From Streptomyces griseochromogenes (GTDB lineage Bacteria; Actinomycetota; Actinomycetes; Streptomycetales; Streptomycetaceae), in assembly GCF_001542625.1 (NCBI RefSeq), contig NZ_CP016279.1, positions 3,844,001 through 3,908,000 of the forward strand: a stretch of DNA of 64,000 bases. The letters are read 5' to 3'. Under the pieces are notes generated by a model. It worked only from the letters and a program-made list of their open reading frames with translations, ran no database searches and was not told the DNA's origin. Shown here in pieces: positions 1-11,075 of this stretch (positions are counted from its first letter, which is position 1; the number at the start of each line of letters is the position of its first letter). Position numbers and translations under genes: made by a program.

Positions 1-464
1 TGGTAGGCCTGCGCCTCGAAGTCGTTCTTCGGCTGGTAGTCCGTGACGTCGTGACGGACCTGTGCCAGCAGTTCCGTGCCGTGCTCGGTGACCCGCTCGT
101 GCTTGGTCATCGACCTCCACTCGGTGGTCACGACCTGTCCGACATAGGCGTTGACGTCGTCCCGAATCCGGTCACGGACGTCCGGCGGGTAGACCCGCAC
201 CCGCTCGGAGATCTCGTGCAGCGCCTGGGCCTCGGCCTGCACGTGATCCTGGGCGGCGCTGCGCGCCTCCCACACGCCCGCGATGGCCAGACCCAGGACG
301 ATGGCGTACACGACGCCGATCCACATCGTCATGTACTCGATGACGTCCGGGGTCTCGTTGGGATCCTCGTCGTCGGGCGCCCGCTTGTGCCGGACGAGGG
401 TGATGACGACCACCACGGCACAGGCCGCGAGCATCGCGAGGACGAGAACAAGCCAATCCGACAA
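1..464 (-). CDS. DUF4239 (bestrophin-like) membrane protein, C-terminus cut by the window edge
   Basis: About 154 N-terminal residues are present; the gene runs off the left edge. I chose the TTG at 464 because a GGAGG lies six bases upstream and the frame reads straight into a hydrophobic N-terminus (LSDWLVLVLAML). Two membrane segments are visible, near residues 2-24 and 38-56. A soluble, charged stretch with E-A-Q-A-L-H-E-I-type heptads follows, as in DUF4239 proteins. The function of this family is not established; some databases call it bestrophin-like. It lies 36 bases downstream of the proline-rich exported protein on the same strand, so the two probably form an operon. An in-frame ATG at 434 is an alternative start but would lose half of the first membrane segment. 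Confidence 0.75.
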   Translation of the reverse strand, partial: MSDWLVLVLAMLAACAVVVVITLVRHKRAPDDEDPNETPDVIEYMTMWIGVVYAIVLGLAIAGVWEARSAAQDHVQAEAQALHEISERVRVYPPDVRDRIRDDVNAYVGQVVTTEWRSMTKHERVTEHGTELLAQVRHDVTDYQPKNDFEAQAY

Positions 465-500
465 CAGATGCCTCCAGAAAGAAGGTGGGCGGGCGGCGCG

Positions 501-1109
501 TCAGCGCGGCCGCAGCGCCGCGACGGCGACGATCGCCGGAACGGTGATGAGCAGGACGTAGGTGACCGGCGTGGTGTGGTCGGGCGCGGTGTGCGAGGCC
601 GGCCGGGGGTGGTACGCCGGGTAGCTCACCGGGGTCACGGAGTGCCGCAGACGGGGCTTGGGCTTCGGGACGGGCTTCGGCTCCGCAGTCGGGGCGGGCG
701 GCGGAGCCGGAACCGGAGCCGGGGCCGGAGTCGGCCGGGGTGCGGGGGCCGGTGGGGCGGGCGGCCGCGGCTTCGGTTTCGGCGGCGCCTTCGGTGTGGG
801 GGTGGGCCGCGGCCTGGGCGACGGCTTCGGAGCCGGAGTCGGCTTCGGCGTCGGGGTGGGCGTGGGCGTCGGCGGGCACGGCGGCGGCGTGGGCGTCGGG
901 CACGGCGGAGGAGTGGGCCAGCGGTCGCTGTCTCCCGCGAAGGCCACCGCGACCGTGCCGTCGGGGCCCGTGGAGGCGGAGGCGCAGGCGTCGGCCGACG
1001 CGGTGCCGACGGGGCAGCCCACCAGGGTCCAGGTCAGGGTCAGAAGGGCCAACACCCGTGTGGCGGGCGCACATCGGGTCACTTCGGGTCCATGCACGTC
1101 GGAGATCAT
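501..1109 (-). CDS. Proline-rich exported protein with C-terminal membrane anchor
   Basis: 202 residues as drawn. The N-terminus carries a signal-peptide-like stretch (VLALLTLTWTLVGC) with a possible AxA cleavage site near residue 40. A low-complexity Pro/Thr/Lys/Ala tract (about residues 65-150, PTPTPTPKP-like repeats) follows, then a C-terminal hydrophobic helix (VLLITVPAIVAVAAL) ending in RPR. This is the layout of a wall-spanning, membrane-anchored surface protein. A GTG at 1082 is an equally good start and gives a more compact signal peptide. I do not recognise a named family. The complementary strand shows a long Gly/Arg-rich open frame that is only an artefact of the repeat composition. 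Confidence 0.6.
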   Translation of the reverse strand: MISDVHGPEVTRCAPATRVLALLTLTWTLVGCPVGTASADACASASTGPDGTVAVAFAGDSDRWPTPPPCPTPTPPPCPPTPTPTPTPKPTPAPKPSPRPRPTPTPKAPPKPKPRPPAPPAPAPRPTPAPAPVPAPPPAPTAEPKPVPKPKPRLRHSVTPVSYPAYHPRPASHTAPDHTTPVTYVLLITVPAIVAVAALRPR

Positions 1110-1373
1110 GAGGCGCCGAGCGCCGTCGCACTACGGAGTGGACCGTGATTGATCCGAAAGAGGGATAAAAGGCGATCAATGGTTTGACGCGTAGAAGCAT
1201 TCACGACTGGTCGATATGTACGCCCGTGCGAGTCCCGTTCGAGGGTCCCGTCACCGGATCCGGAAAGAAATTCGCCCGGCGGTTGAACACGAAGGCCCCC
1301 TCCCCGCGTACCCATGGCCGTGCGGCGGCTTGGCAAGGCGTCGCAATATCCAGGCGAATTTGGGGAGTTGACG

Positions 1374-2345
1374 ATGAAGACCTCCTGGCGGACCGCCTCA
1401 CTGGTGGCCACAGCCGCTTCGGTGCTGGCGCTGACGACGGCGTGCGGTCAGGACAACAGCACCACTCCGTCCTCGGCGGCCCAGAACGTCGGGGCCACGG
1501 CCCCGGCGGGCGGCTACGGCGTCCCGGGCGCCACGGCCAGCACCGGGGCGGGGGCGGGCAACGGCTACGGAGCCGACGGCAATCAGAGCTCCAGCTCCCC
1601 GGCCCAGTCCGCGCCCGCGGGCAAGCTGACCGTGGCCGGCAACCCCGACCTGGGCAATGTGCTGACGGACGGCTCAGGCCTCACCCTCTACCGCTTCGAC
1701 AAGGACACCGCCAATCCGCCCAAGTCGAACTGCGACGGCGACTGTGCCACCACCTGGCCGCCGGTTCCCGCCGACGACGCCTCGGCCGGCGCCGGTATCG
1801 ACAAGGCGCTGCTCGGCGAGGTCACCCGGGCCGACGGCACCAAGCAGCTGACCATCGGCGGCTGGCCCGCCTACCGCTATGCCAAGGACGTCAACGCCGG
1901 TGACGTCAACGGCCAGGGCGTGGGCGGCAAGTGGTTCGCGCTCGCCCCCAACGGCAAGAAGGCATCCCTGTCCTCCCTGCCCGGTCTGTCCGTCCGCAAG
2001 GACCCCAAGCTCGGCGACATCATCGTCGACAAGAACGGCATGACCGTCTACCGCTTCCTCAAGGACAAGGCCTGGCCGAAGGTCATCTCCAACTGCGCCG
2101 GGGCCTGCCTGGAGAAGTGGCCGGCCGTCGCCCCGGTCAAGGCCGACGACACCAAGGGCGTCAAGAAGAAGGGGCTCATGGGCTTCACCCGGCCCGACGG
2201 CGAGAAGCAGATGACGGTCAACTGCTGGCCCATCTACACCTTCTCCGGCGACAAGGCTCCCGGAGACACCAACGGTCAGGGCGTGGGCGGCACTTGGTAC
2301 GCCGTCTCGCCCGACGGCAAGCCGGTCGGCGCGCCGGGCAAGTAG
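1374..2345 (+). CDS. SCO0930-family repeat lipoprotein
   Basis: 323 residues. A type II signal peptide (positively charged start, hydrophobic run, lipidated Cys24 in LTTACG) is followed by an Ala/Gly/Ser-rich linker to about residue 85. Four copies of the 'secreted repeat' domain (PF03640-like) then occur, with recurring L-YRF-KD, SNC-G-C---WP and GD-NGQGVGG-W motifs. The paired cysteines in repeats one and three suggest disulfides outside the membrane. The ATG at 1374 has a GGGGAG sequence a few bases upstream. Function is unknown; the repeats occur in predicted cell-surface lipoproteins. A strong terminator follows. The gene precedes the methyltransferase and rmdA genes, an order I associate with S. 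coelicolor SCO0930-0928. Confidence 0.88.
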   Translation: MKTSWRTASLVATAASVLALTTACGQDNSTTPSSAAQNVGATAPAGGYGVPGATASTGAGAGNGYGADGNQSSSSPAQSAPAGKLTVAGNPDLGNVLTDGSGLTLYRFDKDTANPPKSNCDGDCATTWPPVPADDASAGAGIDKALLGEVTRADGTKQLTIGGWPAYRYAKDVNAGDVNGQGVGGKWFALAPNGKKASLSSLPGLSVRKDPKLGDIIVDKNGMTVYRFLKDKAWPKVISNCAGACLEKWPAVAPVKADDTKGVKKKGLMGFTRPDGEKQMTVNCWPIYTFSGDKAPGDTNGQGVGGTWYAVSPDGKPVGAPGK

Positions 2346-2395
2346 AGATCACCTCCCCAGGGTCGATCGCCCCGCCCACCGGCGCCCGATCGAAG

Positions 2396-2430
2396 GTCCG
2401 CCCCCTCCGCACCGCACGGAGGGGGCGGAC
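2396..2430 (+). terminator. Intrinsic-type terminator after the repeat lipoprotein gene
   Basis: A perfect 14-bp inverted repeat (GTCCGCCCCCTCCG at 2396-2409 and its complement at 2417-2430) encloses a 7-base loop. It starts 50 bases after the lipoprotein stop. There is no T run, as is common for actinobacterial terminators. Confidence 0.85.
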
Positions 2431-2622
2431 CGCTGTGTTCACCCGGACCGCCGCCCCGTCCGAGAGGCGTCACGCAGCGGGGTCGGTCAGGCACTTGCCG
2501 CAGGCAGTGACCGGGAACGGATGGTCAATTTCCGGTTCGGGTCGCTCCTTTGCCGGGCGATCAGTAGCCTCTGCTCGAACACCGGATCGCCTGTCCCTGT
2601 CGCCTACGCCTTGGAGAGATAC

Positions 2623-3435
2623 ATGGAGCGTCCCGCCTGGGCGCCACGGAGCATCGACATCTCGGTGCCGAGCGTCTCGCGTATCTACGACTACTACCTG
2701 GGCGGATCGCACAATTTCGAGGTGGACCGGGAAGCGGCCCGCAAGGCAATGGAGTTCATGCCGGGCCTGCCGAAGATCATGCAGGCCAACCGGGCGTTCA
2801 TGCGCCGGGCCGTGCGCTTCGCGGCAGAGGAGGGCATCGACCAGTTCCTCGACATCGGCTCCGGCATCCCGACGTTCGGCAACGTCCACGAGGTGGCCCG
2901 GGCCGCCGTACCGGGCGCACACGTCGTCTACGTCGACCACGATCCGGTGGCGGTCGCGCACAGCCAGGCGGTGCTGGAGGGGAACGAGAGCGCCGATGTG
3001 ATCGCCGCCGACCTGCGCAAGCCCCAGGAGATCCTCTCCAGTCCGCAACTGGAGCACCTCATCGACCTGAATCGGCCAGTGGCCCTGCTCCTCGTTGCCA
3101 TACTGCATTTCGTGGAAGACGCGGACGACCCGTACGGTGCGGTGGCGGAACTGCGCGAGGCGCTGGCGCCCGGCAGCCTGCTGATCCTCACCCATGCCTC
3201 GTACGAGGGAATCCCGTTGCCACCGGAGCGAGCCGAGGGCGCGGTAGACGTATACAGGGACATTCGCAACCCGCTGATCATGCGCTCGCGCGACGAGATC
3301 GCGCGGTTCTTCGAGGGGTACGACATGGTGGAACCCGGACTGGTGCCGATGCCGCACTGGCGCCCGGAGTCGGAGCCGGAGGACGAGGATCCGTATGCCT
3401 TCTCCGGATTCGCCGGCGTGGGGCGTACGGCGTGA
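2623..3435 (+). CDS. SAM-dependent methyltransferase, DUF574/Methyltransf_19 family
   Basis: 270 residues. The start chosen is ATG 2623, preceded by GGAGAG. The protein begins with the family hallmark: a short lead then PSVSRIYDYYLGGSHNFEVD, which is diagnostic of the Streptomyces DUF574 group. SAM-binding motif I is FLDIGSGIPT, and an acidic motif VVYVDHDPVAV follows. The C-terminal half has the usual LLILTHAS strand. The family is greatly expanded in Streptomyces and its substrates are generally unknown. Its stop codon overlaps the GTG start of the RmdA-like gene (GTGA), so the two are translationally coupled; a joint role in c-di-GMP-linked development is possible but unproven. Confidence 0.88.
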   Translation: MERPAWAPRSIDISVPSVSRIYDYYLGGSHNFEVDREAARKAMEFMPGLPKIMQANRAFMRRAVRFAAEEGIDQFLDIGSGIPTFGNVHEVARAAVPGAHVVYVDHDPVAVAHSQAVLEGNESADVIAADLRKPQEILSSPQLEHLIDLNRPVALLLVAILHFVEDADDPYGAVAELREALAPGSLLILTHASYEGIPLPPERAEGAVDVYRDIRNPLIMRSRDEIARFFEGYDMVEPGLVPMPHWRPESEPEDEDPYAFSGFAGVGRTA

Positions 3436-5576
3436 GCGCGGAACCGGACGGGCCCGAGGGCAGACTGCGCCGGCTGACGACGATCTGGAGCCGGTCCCTC
3501 TTCCCGGTCACCTCCACGTCCCGCACCCGCGCCGAGTTCGAGGAGGAACTCCTCCCGCTCGCACGCCGGTTGAGCGGCCTGCTGCGGGCCCGCAGCTTCG
3601 ACGCCGAGGAGGCCAAGGCGGTCGGCGCCGCCCTGGTCGAGGCGCACTGCACCGACCCCGAGGCGCTCACCCGCACCCTGGACTGCGTCGACGCCTATCT
3701 GGTGCTCTACTGCGGCGAGGACGGCCCCCAGGACGAACTGCGCATGCGGTCCTCGCGGTTGCAGCACGCCATGGCCGCCGGGTACGCGCAGGCGCTGCGC
3801 GAGCGCACGCTGTCCGAGCAGGAGGCCATCGCCCAGGCCGCGCTGCGGGCCCAGGGCGTGGTGGCGCAGGCGCTGCACGCCAGCGAGGCCCGGTTCCGCG
3901 CCGTCTTCGAGGGCGCGGCCATAGGTATCGGCATCGCCGATCTGGACGGCAACGTACTCCAGGTCAACGGGGCCCTGCTGCGCATGTTCGGACTCTCCGC
4001 ACAGACCCTGCGCGGCCGCAGGGTCCTCGACTGGACCCACCCCGAGGACGCTCCGCAGACCTGGAAGCTCTACGACGAGCTGGTGCGCGGCGAGCGTGAG
4101 CACTACCACGTGGAGAAGGCCTTCAACCGGCCCGACGGCACCGTCCTGTGGACCAACTTGACGGTCTCCCTGCTGCGCGATGCCGACGGCAACCCGCAGT
4201 ACCAGCTCGCGCTCATGGAGGACACCACCGAGCGGCGCCTGCTCCACCTCCGGCTGCGCTACGAGGCCACGCACGACGCGCTCACCGGACTGCCCAACCG
4301 AACATTGTTCTTCGAGCGCCTGGAGAAGGTGCTGGGCGCGGGCGAGGGGCAGCGCTTCGGCCTGTGCTACCTCGACCTGGACGGCTTCAAGACCATCAAC
4401 GACAGCCTCGGCCACGCCGCAGGCGACCGGCTGCTGGTGGAGGTCGCCGACCGGCTCCAGTCCTGCGCGACCGCGCCCGGCGAGATGGTCGCCCGGCTCG
4501 GCGGCGACGAGTTCGTGGCCCTGACCACGGGGCCCGGCACCGAGCGCAAGGTCGACGAACTCGCCGAACGCATCATGAACGCGCTGATCACCCCGGTCAG
4601 CATCGACGGCCGGGACCTGCTGGTGCGCGGCAGCCTCGGCATCGTGGAGGGCCCGGCGGGCGAACGCACCGCCGCGGAGGTCCTGCGCAGCGCCGACATC
4701 ACCATGTACCGGGCCAAGTCGGCGGGCGGCAACCGCTCGGAACTCGCCGACCCCGAGGCCGACGCCCGCGCGATCACCCGGCACGGCCTCACCACCGCCC
4801 TGCCGACGGCCCTGGAGCGCGGCGAGTTCTTCATCGAGTACCAGCCTCTGGTCCATCTCGGCGACGGCAGCGTACGCGGCGCCGAGGCGCTCGTGCGCTG
4901 GCTGCACCCGCAGCACGGTGTCCTCGGACCCGACCGCTTCATCCCGCTCGCCGAGCACACCGGCCTGATCGTCCCGCTCGGCCGCTGGGTCCTGGAGGAG
5001 TCCATCCGTCAGGCTCGTGAATGGCGAGAACGCTACGGCGAGGAGACGACCGCGGGGCCGCTGCGCATCAACGTCAACCTGTCGCCCTGCCAGCTCAGCC
5101 ATCCCGGCCTGGTCCAGGACACGGTGGACATCCTCGAACGTTCGGGCGTCACCCCGGACGCCCTCTGCCTGGAGGTCACCGAGTCGGCCCTGATCGGCGC
5201 CGACGACGATCTGCTCAAACCCCTGCGCCGGCTCGCCGAGATGGGCGTCGACATCGCCCTGGACGACTTCGGCACCGGCTACTCCAACCTCGCCAACCTG
5301 CGCCGCCTCCCGGTGAGCATCCTCAAACTGGACCGCTCCTTCACCCGGGGCATGCAGCAGTTCCCGGCCGATCCCGTCGACCTGAAGATCGTCGAGGGCA
5401 TCGTTTCCCTGGCCCACAGCCTCGACCTGGCGGTGACCGTGGAGGGCGTGGAGACGGGAGCCCAGGCCGAACAACTCCGCATACTGGGCTGCGACACGGC
5501 CCAGGGCTGGTACTACGCGAGGCCGGGCCCACCGGAGAGACTGCACGACTTGGCTTTGGTGGACGCGAACGGCTGA
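3432..5576 (+). CDS. rmdA: PAS-GGDEF-EAL cyclic-di-GMP turnover protein, RmdA-like
   Basis: 714 residues. An N-terminal helical region (1-150) is followed by a PAS domain (about 150-270, SEARFRAVFEGAAIGIGIAD...), a GGDEF diguanylate cyclase domain with an intact GGDEF at 357-361, and an EAL phosphodiesterase domain with intact EAL at 485-487 (GAEALVRWLHP). Further catalytic EAL residues are visible in DDFGTGYSNL and in the K of LKLD. Both active sites therefore look competent. The domain order, size and neighbours (DUF574 methyltransferase, SCO0930-type lipoprotein) match Streptomyces RmdA, which is known to degrade, and in S. venezuelae also make, c-di-GMP and so affects development. No membrane helices are apparent, so it is probably cytosolic. 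The assignment is by recall and context, not alignment. Confidence 0.88.
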   Translation: MSAEPDGPEGRLRRLTTIWSRSLFPVTSTSRTRAEFEEELLPLARRLSGLLRARSFDAEEAKAVGAALVEAHCTDPEALTRTLDCVDAYLVLYCGEDGPQDELRMRSSRLQHAMAAGYAQALRERTLSEQEAIAQAALRAQGVVAQALHASEARFRAVFEGAAIGIGIADLDGNVLQVNGALLRMFGLSAQTLRGRRVLDWTHPEDAPQTWKLYDELVRGEREHYHVEKAFNRPDGTVLWTNLTVSLLRDADGNPQYQLALMEDTTERRLLHLRLRYEATHDALTGLPNRTLFFERLEKVLGAGEGQRFGLCYLDLDGFKTINDSLGHAAGDRLLVEVADRLQSCATAPGEMVARLGGDEFVALTTGPGTERKVDELAERIMNALITPVSIDGRDLLVRGSLGIVEGPAGERTAAEVLRSADITMYRAKSAGGNRSELADPEADARAITRHGLTTALPTALERGEFFIEYQPLVHLGDGSVRGAEALVRWLHPQHGVLGPDRFIPLAEHTGLIVPLGRWVLEESIRQAREWRERYGEETTAGPLRINVNLSPCQLSHPGLVQDTVDILERSGVTPDALCLEVTESALIGADDDLLKPLRRLAEMGVDIALDDFGTGYSNLANLRRLPVSILKLDRSFTRGMQQFPADPVDLKIVEGIVSLAHSLDLAVTVEGVETGAQAEQLRILGCDTAQGWYYARPGPPERLHDLALVDANG

Positions 5577-5580
5577 GTTG

Positions 5581-5650
5581 GGGGGTGTGGGGGGCGCAGC
5601 CCCCCCACAAAGGGGCGCGGGGAACTGCGCGAGCAACCACAAGCGACCCG
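5581..5650. repeat. Streptomyces-type dispersed intergenic repeat
   Basis: The 3' intergenic space of rmdA contains a G-run hairpin (GGGGGCGCAGCCCCC) followed by AGGGGCGCGGGGAACTGCGC and a GCAACCAC tail. I recognise this as one of the short dispersed elements found many times between genes in Streptomyces chromosomes. It lies between convergent genes and may also act as a transcription terminator. Confidence 0.65.
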
Positions 5651-5690
5651 GACCCCCCGACGGCGCTACCCAGGCACACGCAACCGGGCT

Positions 5691-6575
5691 TCACCGCTCA
5701 AGCAACATCCGCTGCAACTCCCGAGCGGCCCGAGGCGGAGCCACATCACTGCGATGAGCCAGCGCGATGGTGCGATGCAGCCCCGGCCGAGCCAACGGAG
5801 TGACCCGCAGCCCCCGCCCGGACCGACTGGCGACCATCCGCGGCACCACAGCGACACCGAGCCCCGCCCGCACAAACCCCAGTACCGCGTCCATCTCGCC
5901 CCCCTCCACGGCGAACTCCGGCTCGAACCCGGCGGAGCGACACGCGGCCACCGTCAGTTCGCGCAGGTCGTAGCCGTGCCGGAACATCACGAGGCGCTCG
6001 CCCTCCAGATCCCCGATCTCGACCACCCGGCCACCCCGCCCCGGTGCCCGCACCTCGGGTGAGGACACCACCACGAGATCCTCCCGCAGCAGCTCCACCG
6101 TCGTCAGCGCGGGCGCGGGCGTCGGCAGCGGCAGCACGACCAGGGCGAGATCCAGGGCTCCGCGCGCCAGCTCCCGTACGAGGTCGTGCGACCCGCCCTC
6201 CTCGATCAGCAGCTGGATGCCGGGGTAGCGGTCGTGGAAGGCGCGCAGGACATCGGGCAGCAGGCCCGTGCACAGGCTCGGCGTCGCCCCCAGCCGCACC
6301 CGTCCCCGCCGCAGCTGCACCAGTTCCTGCACCTCGTGCCGGGCCGTGTCCGCGTCGGCCAGGATCCGGCGGGCCAGCGGCAGCAGGGCCTCGCCCGCGT
6401 CGGTGAGCGTGATGTTGCCCCGGGCGCGCAGGAACAGGTCGGCGCCCAGCTCCCGCTCCAGCGCCTTGATCTGCTGGGAGAGGGAGGGCTGGGCGACATG
6501 GACGAGCTCGGCGGCCCGGGTGAAGTGCCGGGTCTCGGCGACGGCCACGAAGTACTGGAGCTGCTGGAACTGCAT
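5691..6575 (-). CDS. LysR-family transcriptional regulator
   Basis: 294 residues from the ATG at 6575 ([20 protein letters not shown]). The N-terminal winged helix-turn-helix (residues 1-60, with [20 protein letters not shown]) and the LysR substrate-binding domain (about 90-290) are both complete. It is transcribed divergently from the succinate dehydrogenase operon; the 84-base gap contains a T-N11-A inverted repeat. By the usual LysR logic it probably controls that operon and its own gene. The effector is not evident from the sequence. Confidence 0.9.
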   Translation of the reverse strand: MQFQQLQYFVAVAETRHFTRAAELVHVAQPSLSQQIKALERELGADLFLRARGNITLTDAGEALLPLARRILADADTARHEVQELVQLRRGRVRLGATPSLCTGLLPDVLRAFHDRYPGIQLLIEEGGSHDLVRELARGALDLALVVLPLPTPAPALTTVELLREDLVVVSSPEVRAPGRGGRVVEIGDLEGERLVMFRHGYDLRELTVAACRSAGFEPEFAVEGGEMDAVLGFVRAGLGVAVVPRMVASRSGRGLRVTPLARPGLHRTIALAHRSDVAPPRAARELQRMLLER

Positions 6576-6584
6576 GGCTCCACG

Positions 6585-6599
6585 ATAGCCTCCACCTAT
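6585..6599. promoter_or_regulatory. Possible LysR box between lysR-type gene and sdhC
   Basis: The dyad ATAG-N7-CTAT lies in the divergent intergenic region and fits the T-N11-A half-site rule of LysR regulators (T6586, A6598). It sits ten bases upstream of the regulator start and about 60 bases upstream of sdhC. Assigned by pattern and position only. Confidence 0.4.
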
Positions 6600-6659
6600 T
6601 GAATCCAGCTGGACCATGTCTTGGACCGATGGGGCCGAAGGGCCCTAGCGTCTTGTGGC

Positions 6660-7367
6660 ATGGCTCTGGCAACGCGGACGGACCGACGGCCGTCCATGGC
6701 GCGCACCGTGTGGGACAGCACCGTCGGCAAGAAGACGGTGATGGCCGTCAGTGGCGTGATCATGCTGCTGTACCTGGTCGCCCATGTGATCGGCAACTTG
6801 AAGATCTTCTTCGGTCCCGAGGAGTTCAACCACTACGGGCACTGGCTGCGCACCGTCGGCGAACCGTTCATGCACTACGAGTGGACGCTCTGGCTCATCC
6901 GTGTCGTGCTCGCCGCCGCCGTCGTCGCGCACGCCGTGTCCGCCTACCAGCTCAGCCGCCGCGACATCAAGGCGCGCCCGAGCAAGTACGTGCACGGCAA
7001 GCCGCGGGCGAGCTACGCGACGCGCACCATGCGCTGGGGCGGGATCATCCTCGGCCTGTTCATCGTCTGGCACGTCCTGGACCTGACCACCGGCACCGTG
7101 CACTCCGGCGGCTTCCAGCCGGGCCACCCGTACCAGAACGTGGTCGACACCTTCTCCACCTGGTACGGCGACGTGATCTACATCGTCGCCATGCTCGCGC
7201 TCGGCCTGCACATCCGGCACGGCTTCTGGAGCGCCGCACAGACACTCGGCGTCGGCAGCCGCGCCCGCGACCGCGCCCTGAAGACCATCGCCGACGTCCT
7301 CGCGCTGCTGCTCACGGCCGGCTTCATCGCCGTACCCGTGGGCGTCATGACCGGAGTGGTGAGCTGA
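6660..7367 (+). CDS. sdhC: Succinate dehydrogenase cytochrome b subunit (b558 type)
   Basis: 235 residues. Five hydrophobic helices are visible (for example [21 protein letters not shown] and [14 protein letters not shown]). Histidines inside them (HVIGN, HAVSAY, HVLD, HIRHG) are suited to coordinating two b hemes. The length and single-subunit anchor indicate the B-type enzyme found in Bacillus and actinobacteria rather than the two-subunit SdhCD anchor. ATG 6660 was chosen; an ATG at 6696 would also preserve every helix. It is the first gene of sdhC-sdhA-sdhB, ending 2 bases before sdhA, and feeds succinate electrons to the quinone pool. Confidence 0.92.
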   Translation: MALATRTDRRPSMARTVWDSTVGKKTVMAVSGVIMLLYLVAHVIGNLKIFFGPEEFNHYGHWLRTVGEPFMHYEWTLWLIRVVLAAAVVAHAVSAYQLSRRDIKARPSKYVHGKPRASYATRTMRWGGIILGLFIVWHVLDLTTGTVHSGGFQPGHPYQNVVDTFSTWYGDVIYIVAMLALGLHIRHGFWSAAQTLGVGSRARDRALKTIADVLALLLTAGFIAVPVGVMTGVVS

Positions 7368-7369
7368 CC

Positions 7370-9312
<1,943 letters not shown>

Positions 9313-9316
<4 letters not shown>

Positions 9317-10062
9317 AGCTCACCCTGCGCGTCTGGCGCCAGAAGAACGCACACGCCGACGGCGCGATGTCCACGTACGAGGTGGACGGCATCTCGTCCG
9401 ACATGTCTTTCCTGGAGATGCTCGACACGCTCAACGAGGAGCTGATCCTCAAGGGCGAGGACCCGGTCGCCTTCGACCACGACTGCCGCGAGGGCATCTG
9501 CGGCGCGTGTTCCCTCGTGATCAACGGCGATGCGCACGGCCCCGAGCGCACCACCACCTGCCAGCTGCACATGCGGTCCTTCAAGGACGGCGACACGATC
9601 GACATCGAGCCGTGGCGGGCGTCCGCGTTCCCGGTGATCAAGGATCTGGTGGTCGACCGGTCGGCCTTCGACCGGATCATCCAGGCCGGCGGATACATCA
9701 CGGCGCCGACCGGGTCCGCGCCGGAGGCGCACGCCACGCCCGTGCCGAAGCCGGATGCGGACTTCGCCTTCGAGCACGCGGAGTGCATCGGATGCGGGGC
9801 GTGTGTGGCGGCGTGTCCGAACGGCGCGGCGATGCTGTTCACCTCCGCCAAGGTCAACCATCTCAATGTGCTGCCTCAGGGGGCGCCCGAGCGGGAGACG
9901 CGGGTGCTGGACATGGTGGCGCAGATGGATGCGGAGGGGTTCGGGGGGTGCACGTTGACGGGTGAGTGTGCGACCGCGTGTCCGAAGGGGATTCCGCTGG
10001 TGTCCATCACGAGCATGAACAAGGAGTGGCTGAGGGCTACCCGGAAGGTGGGGAACAGGTAG
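9313..10062 (+). CDS. sdhB: Succinate dehydrogenase iron-sulfur subunit
   Basis: 249 residues. The N-terminal [2Fe-2S] ligands lie in [15 protein letters not shown] plus a later Cys. The C-terminal half has the [15 protein letters not shown] and [15 protein letters not shown] motifs for the [4Fe-4S] and [3Fe-4S] clusters. The ATG overlaps the sdhA stop. The protein passes electrons from FADH2 to the heme anchor. The third-position G/C bias weakens towards the 3' end (runs of GGGG and GTGT codons), although the protein itself is normal. Confidence 0.95.
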
Positions 10063-10100
10063 CGCCGTCTCCTTCAGTGAACGTTCGCCGAAGAGCGGCG

Positions 10101-10140
10101 GACGGGCGGGGTCGGGAGTGGTGCTCCTTCCGGCCCCGTC
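10101..10140 (+). terminator. Probable terminator after sdhB
   Basis: An imperfect inverted repeat (GACGGGCGGGGTCGGGAG pairing with CTCCTTCCGGCCCCGTC) is followed closely by GGTTTTCC. It lies about 40 bases past the sdhB stop and separates the sdh operon from the ols pair. Confidence 0.5.
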
Positions 10141-10304
10141 TGGTTTTCCTGCGGCACCCTCACCCACGCCGTTCAACAAGCCCACACCCACTCTCCGGTC
10201 CTCGGTCACGCGCAGGTCAACCGGCGTCGGAAGAACAGGACAGGCAGACCGGACCGTCGGACTGCCCCTTCTGCCGACCCCGGCCCGTTTCCATGGAGAG
10301 AGCC

Positions 10305-11075
10305 ATGACCGGCGTCACCACGCTCGACCGTCCTCCGCAGCCCGAGGCACCCACCCGCTACACCGTCACCCTGGCCCGCGACGAGGCCGACGTCCGTGCC
10401 GCGCAGCGGCTGCGGCACGAGGTGTTCGCGGGGGAGATGGGTGCCCTGCTGGCCACCCCGCAGCCGGGCCTCGACGTCGACCCGTTCGACGCGTACTGCG
10501 ACCACCTGCTGGTGAACGACACCGTGACCGGACAGGTCGTCGGCACCTACCGGCTGCTGCCGCCGGAGCGGGCCGCGGTCGCCGGCCGGCTGTACTCGGA
10601 GGGCGAGTTCGACCTGGCCCGGCTCGACGGGATCCGGCCCGGACTGGTCGAGGTCGGCCGCTCCTGTGTGCACCCCGACCACCGCGACGGCGCGGTCATC
10701 GGCCTGATCTGGGCCGGGATAGCCCGCTACATGGTCGACCGGGGCCACGAGTGGCTGGCGGGCTGCTGCTCCGTGCCTCTGGCCGACGGCGGCGCGCTGG
10801 CCACCGGTACCTGGGAGCGGGTGCGCGCCAAGCACCTGGCGCCCGAGGAGTTCCGGGTACGGCCCCTGCTGCCGTGGGTCCCGAACGCCGAGGTCCCGGC
10901 CGGGCACACCGACCTGCCGGCCCTGCTCCGCGGCTACCTGCGCCTCGGCGCCTGGGTGTGCGGCGAGCCCGCGCACGACCCGGACTTCGGGGTCGCCGAC
11001 CTGTACGTGCTGCTGTCGATGCGCCGGGTCAACCCGCGCTATCTGAAGCACTTCCTGTCTCTCGTACCGGCCTGA
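10305..11075 (+). CDS. olsB: Ornithine N-acyltransferase (OlsB-like, GNAT fold)
   Basis: 256 residues. ATG 10305 follows a GAGAG. It has the hemolysin/OlsB-type acyltransferase signatures: LRHEVFAGEMG near residue 40, YCDHLLV, VGTYRLL and the VEVGRSCVHPDHRDG catalytic block near residue 120. OlsB transfers a 3-hydroxyacyl chain from ACP to ornithine to make lyso-ornithine lipid. The next gene, overlapping by one base (TGATG), is the second enzyme of the pathway, and this supports the assignment over other hemolysin-like acyltransferases. The product is a phosphorus-free membrane lipid. Confidence 0.8.
   Translation: MTGVTTLDRPPQPEAPTRYTVTLARDEADVRAAQRLRHEVFAGEMGALLATPQPGLDVDPFDAYCDHLLVNDTVTGQVVGTYRLLPPERAAVAGRLYSEGEFDLARLDGIRPGLVEVGRSCVHPDHRDGAVIGLIWAGIARYMVDRGHEWLAGCCSVPLADGGALATGTWERVRAKHLAPEEFRVRPLLPWVPNAEVPAGHTDLPALLRGYLRLGAWVCGEPAHDPDFGVADLYVLLSMRRVNPRYLKHFLSLVPA

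Noticed and set aside
51..1152. Long Gly/Arg-rich plus-strand frames opposite the proline-rich protein
   Set aside because: They are the complement of Pro/Thr repeat codons. The minus-strand frame has a signal peptide and membrane anchor and is followed by a membrane-protein gene with a clear ribosome site.
2928..5642. A 904-residue minus-strand open frame
   Set aside because: It lies antisense to the methyltransferase and rmdA genes, whose domains and motifs are intact. Its composition is what the complement of high-G+C codons gives.
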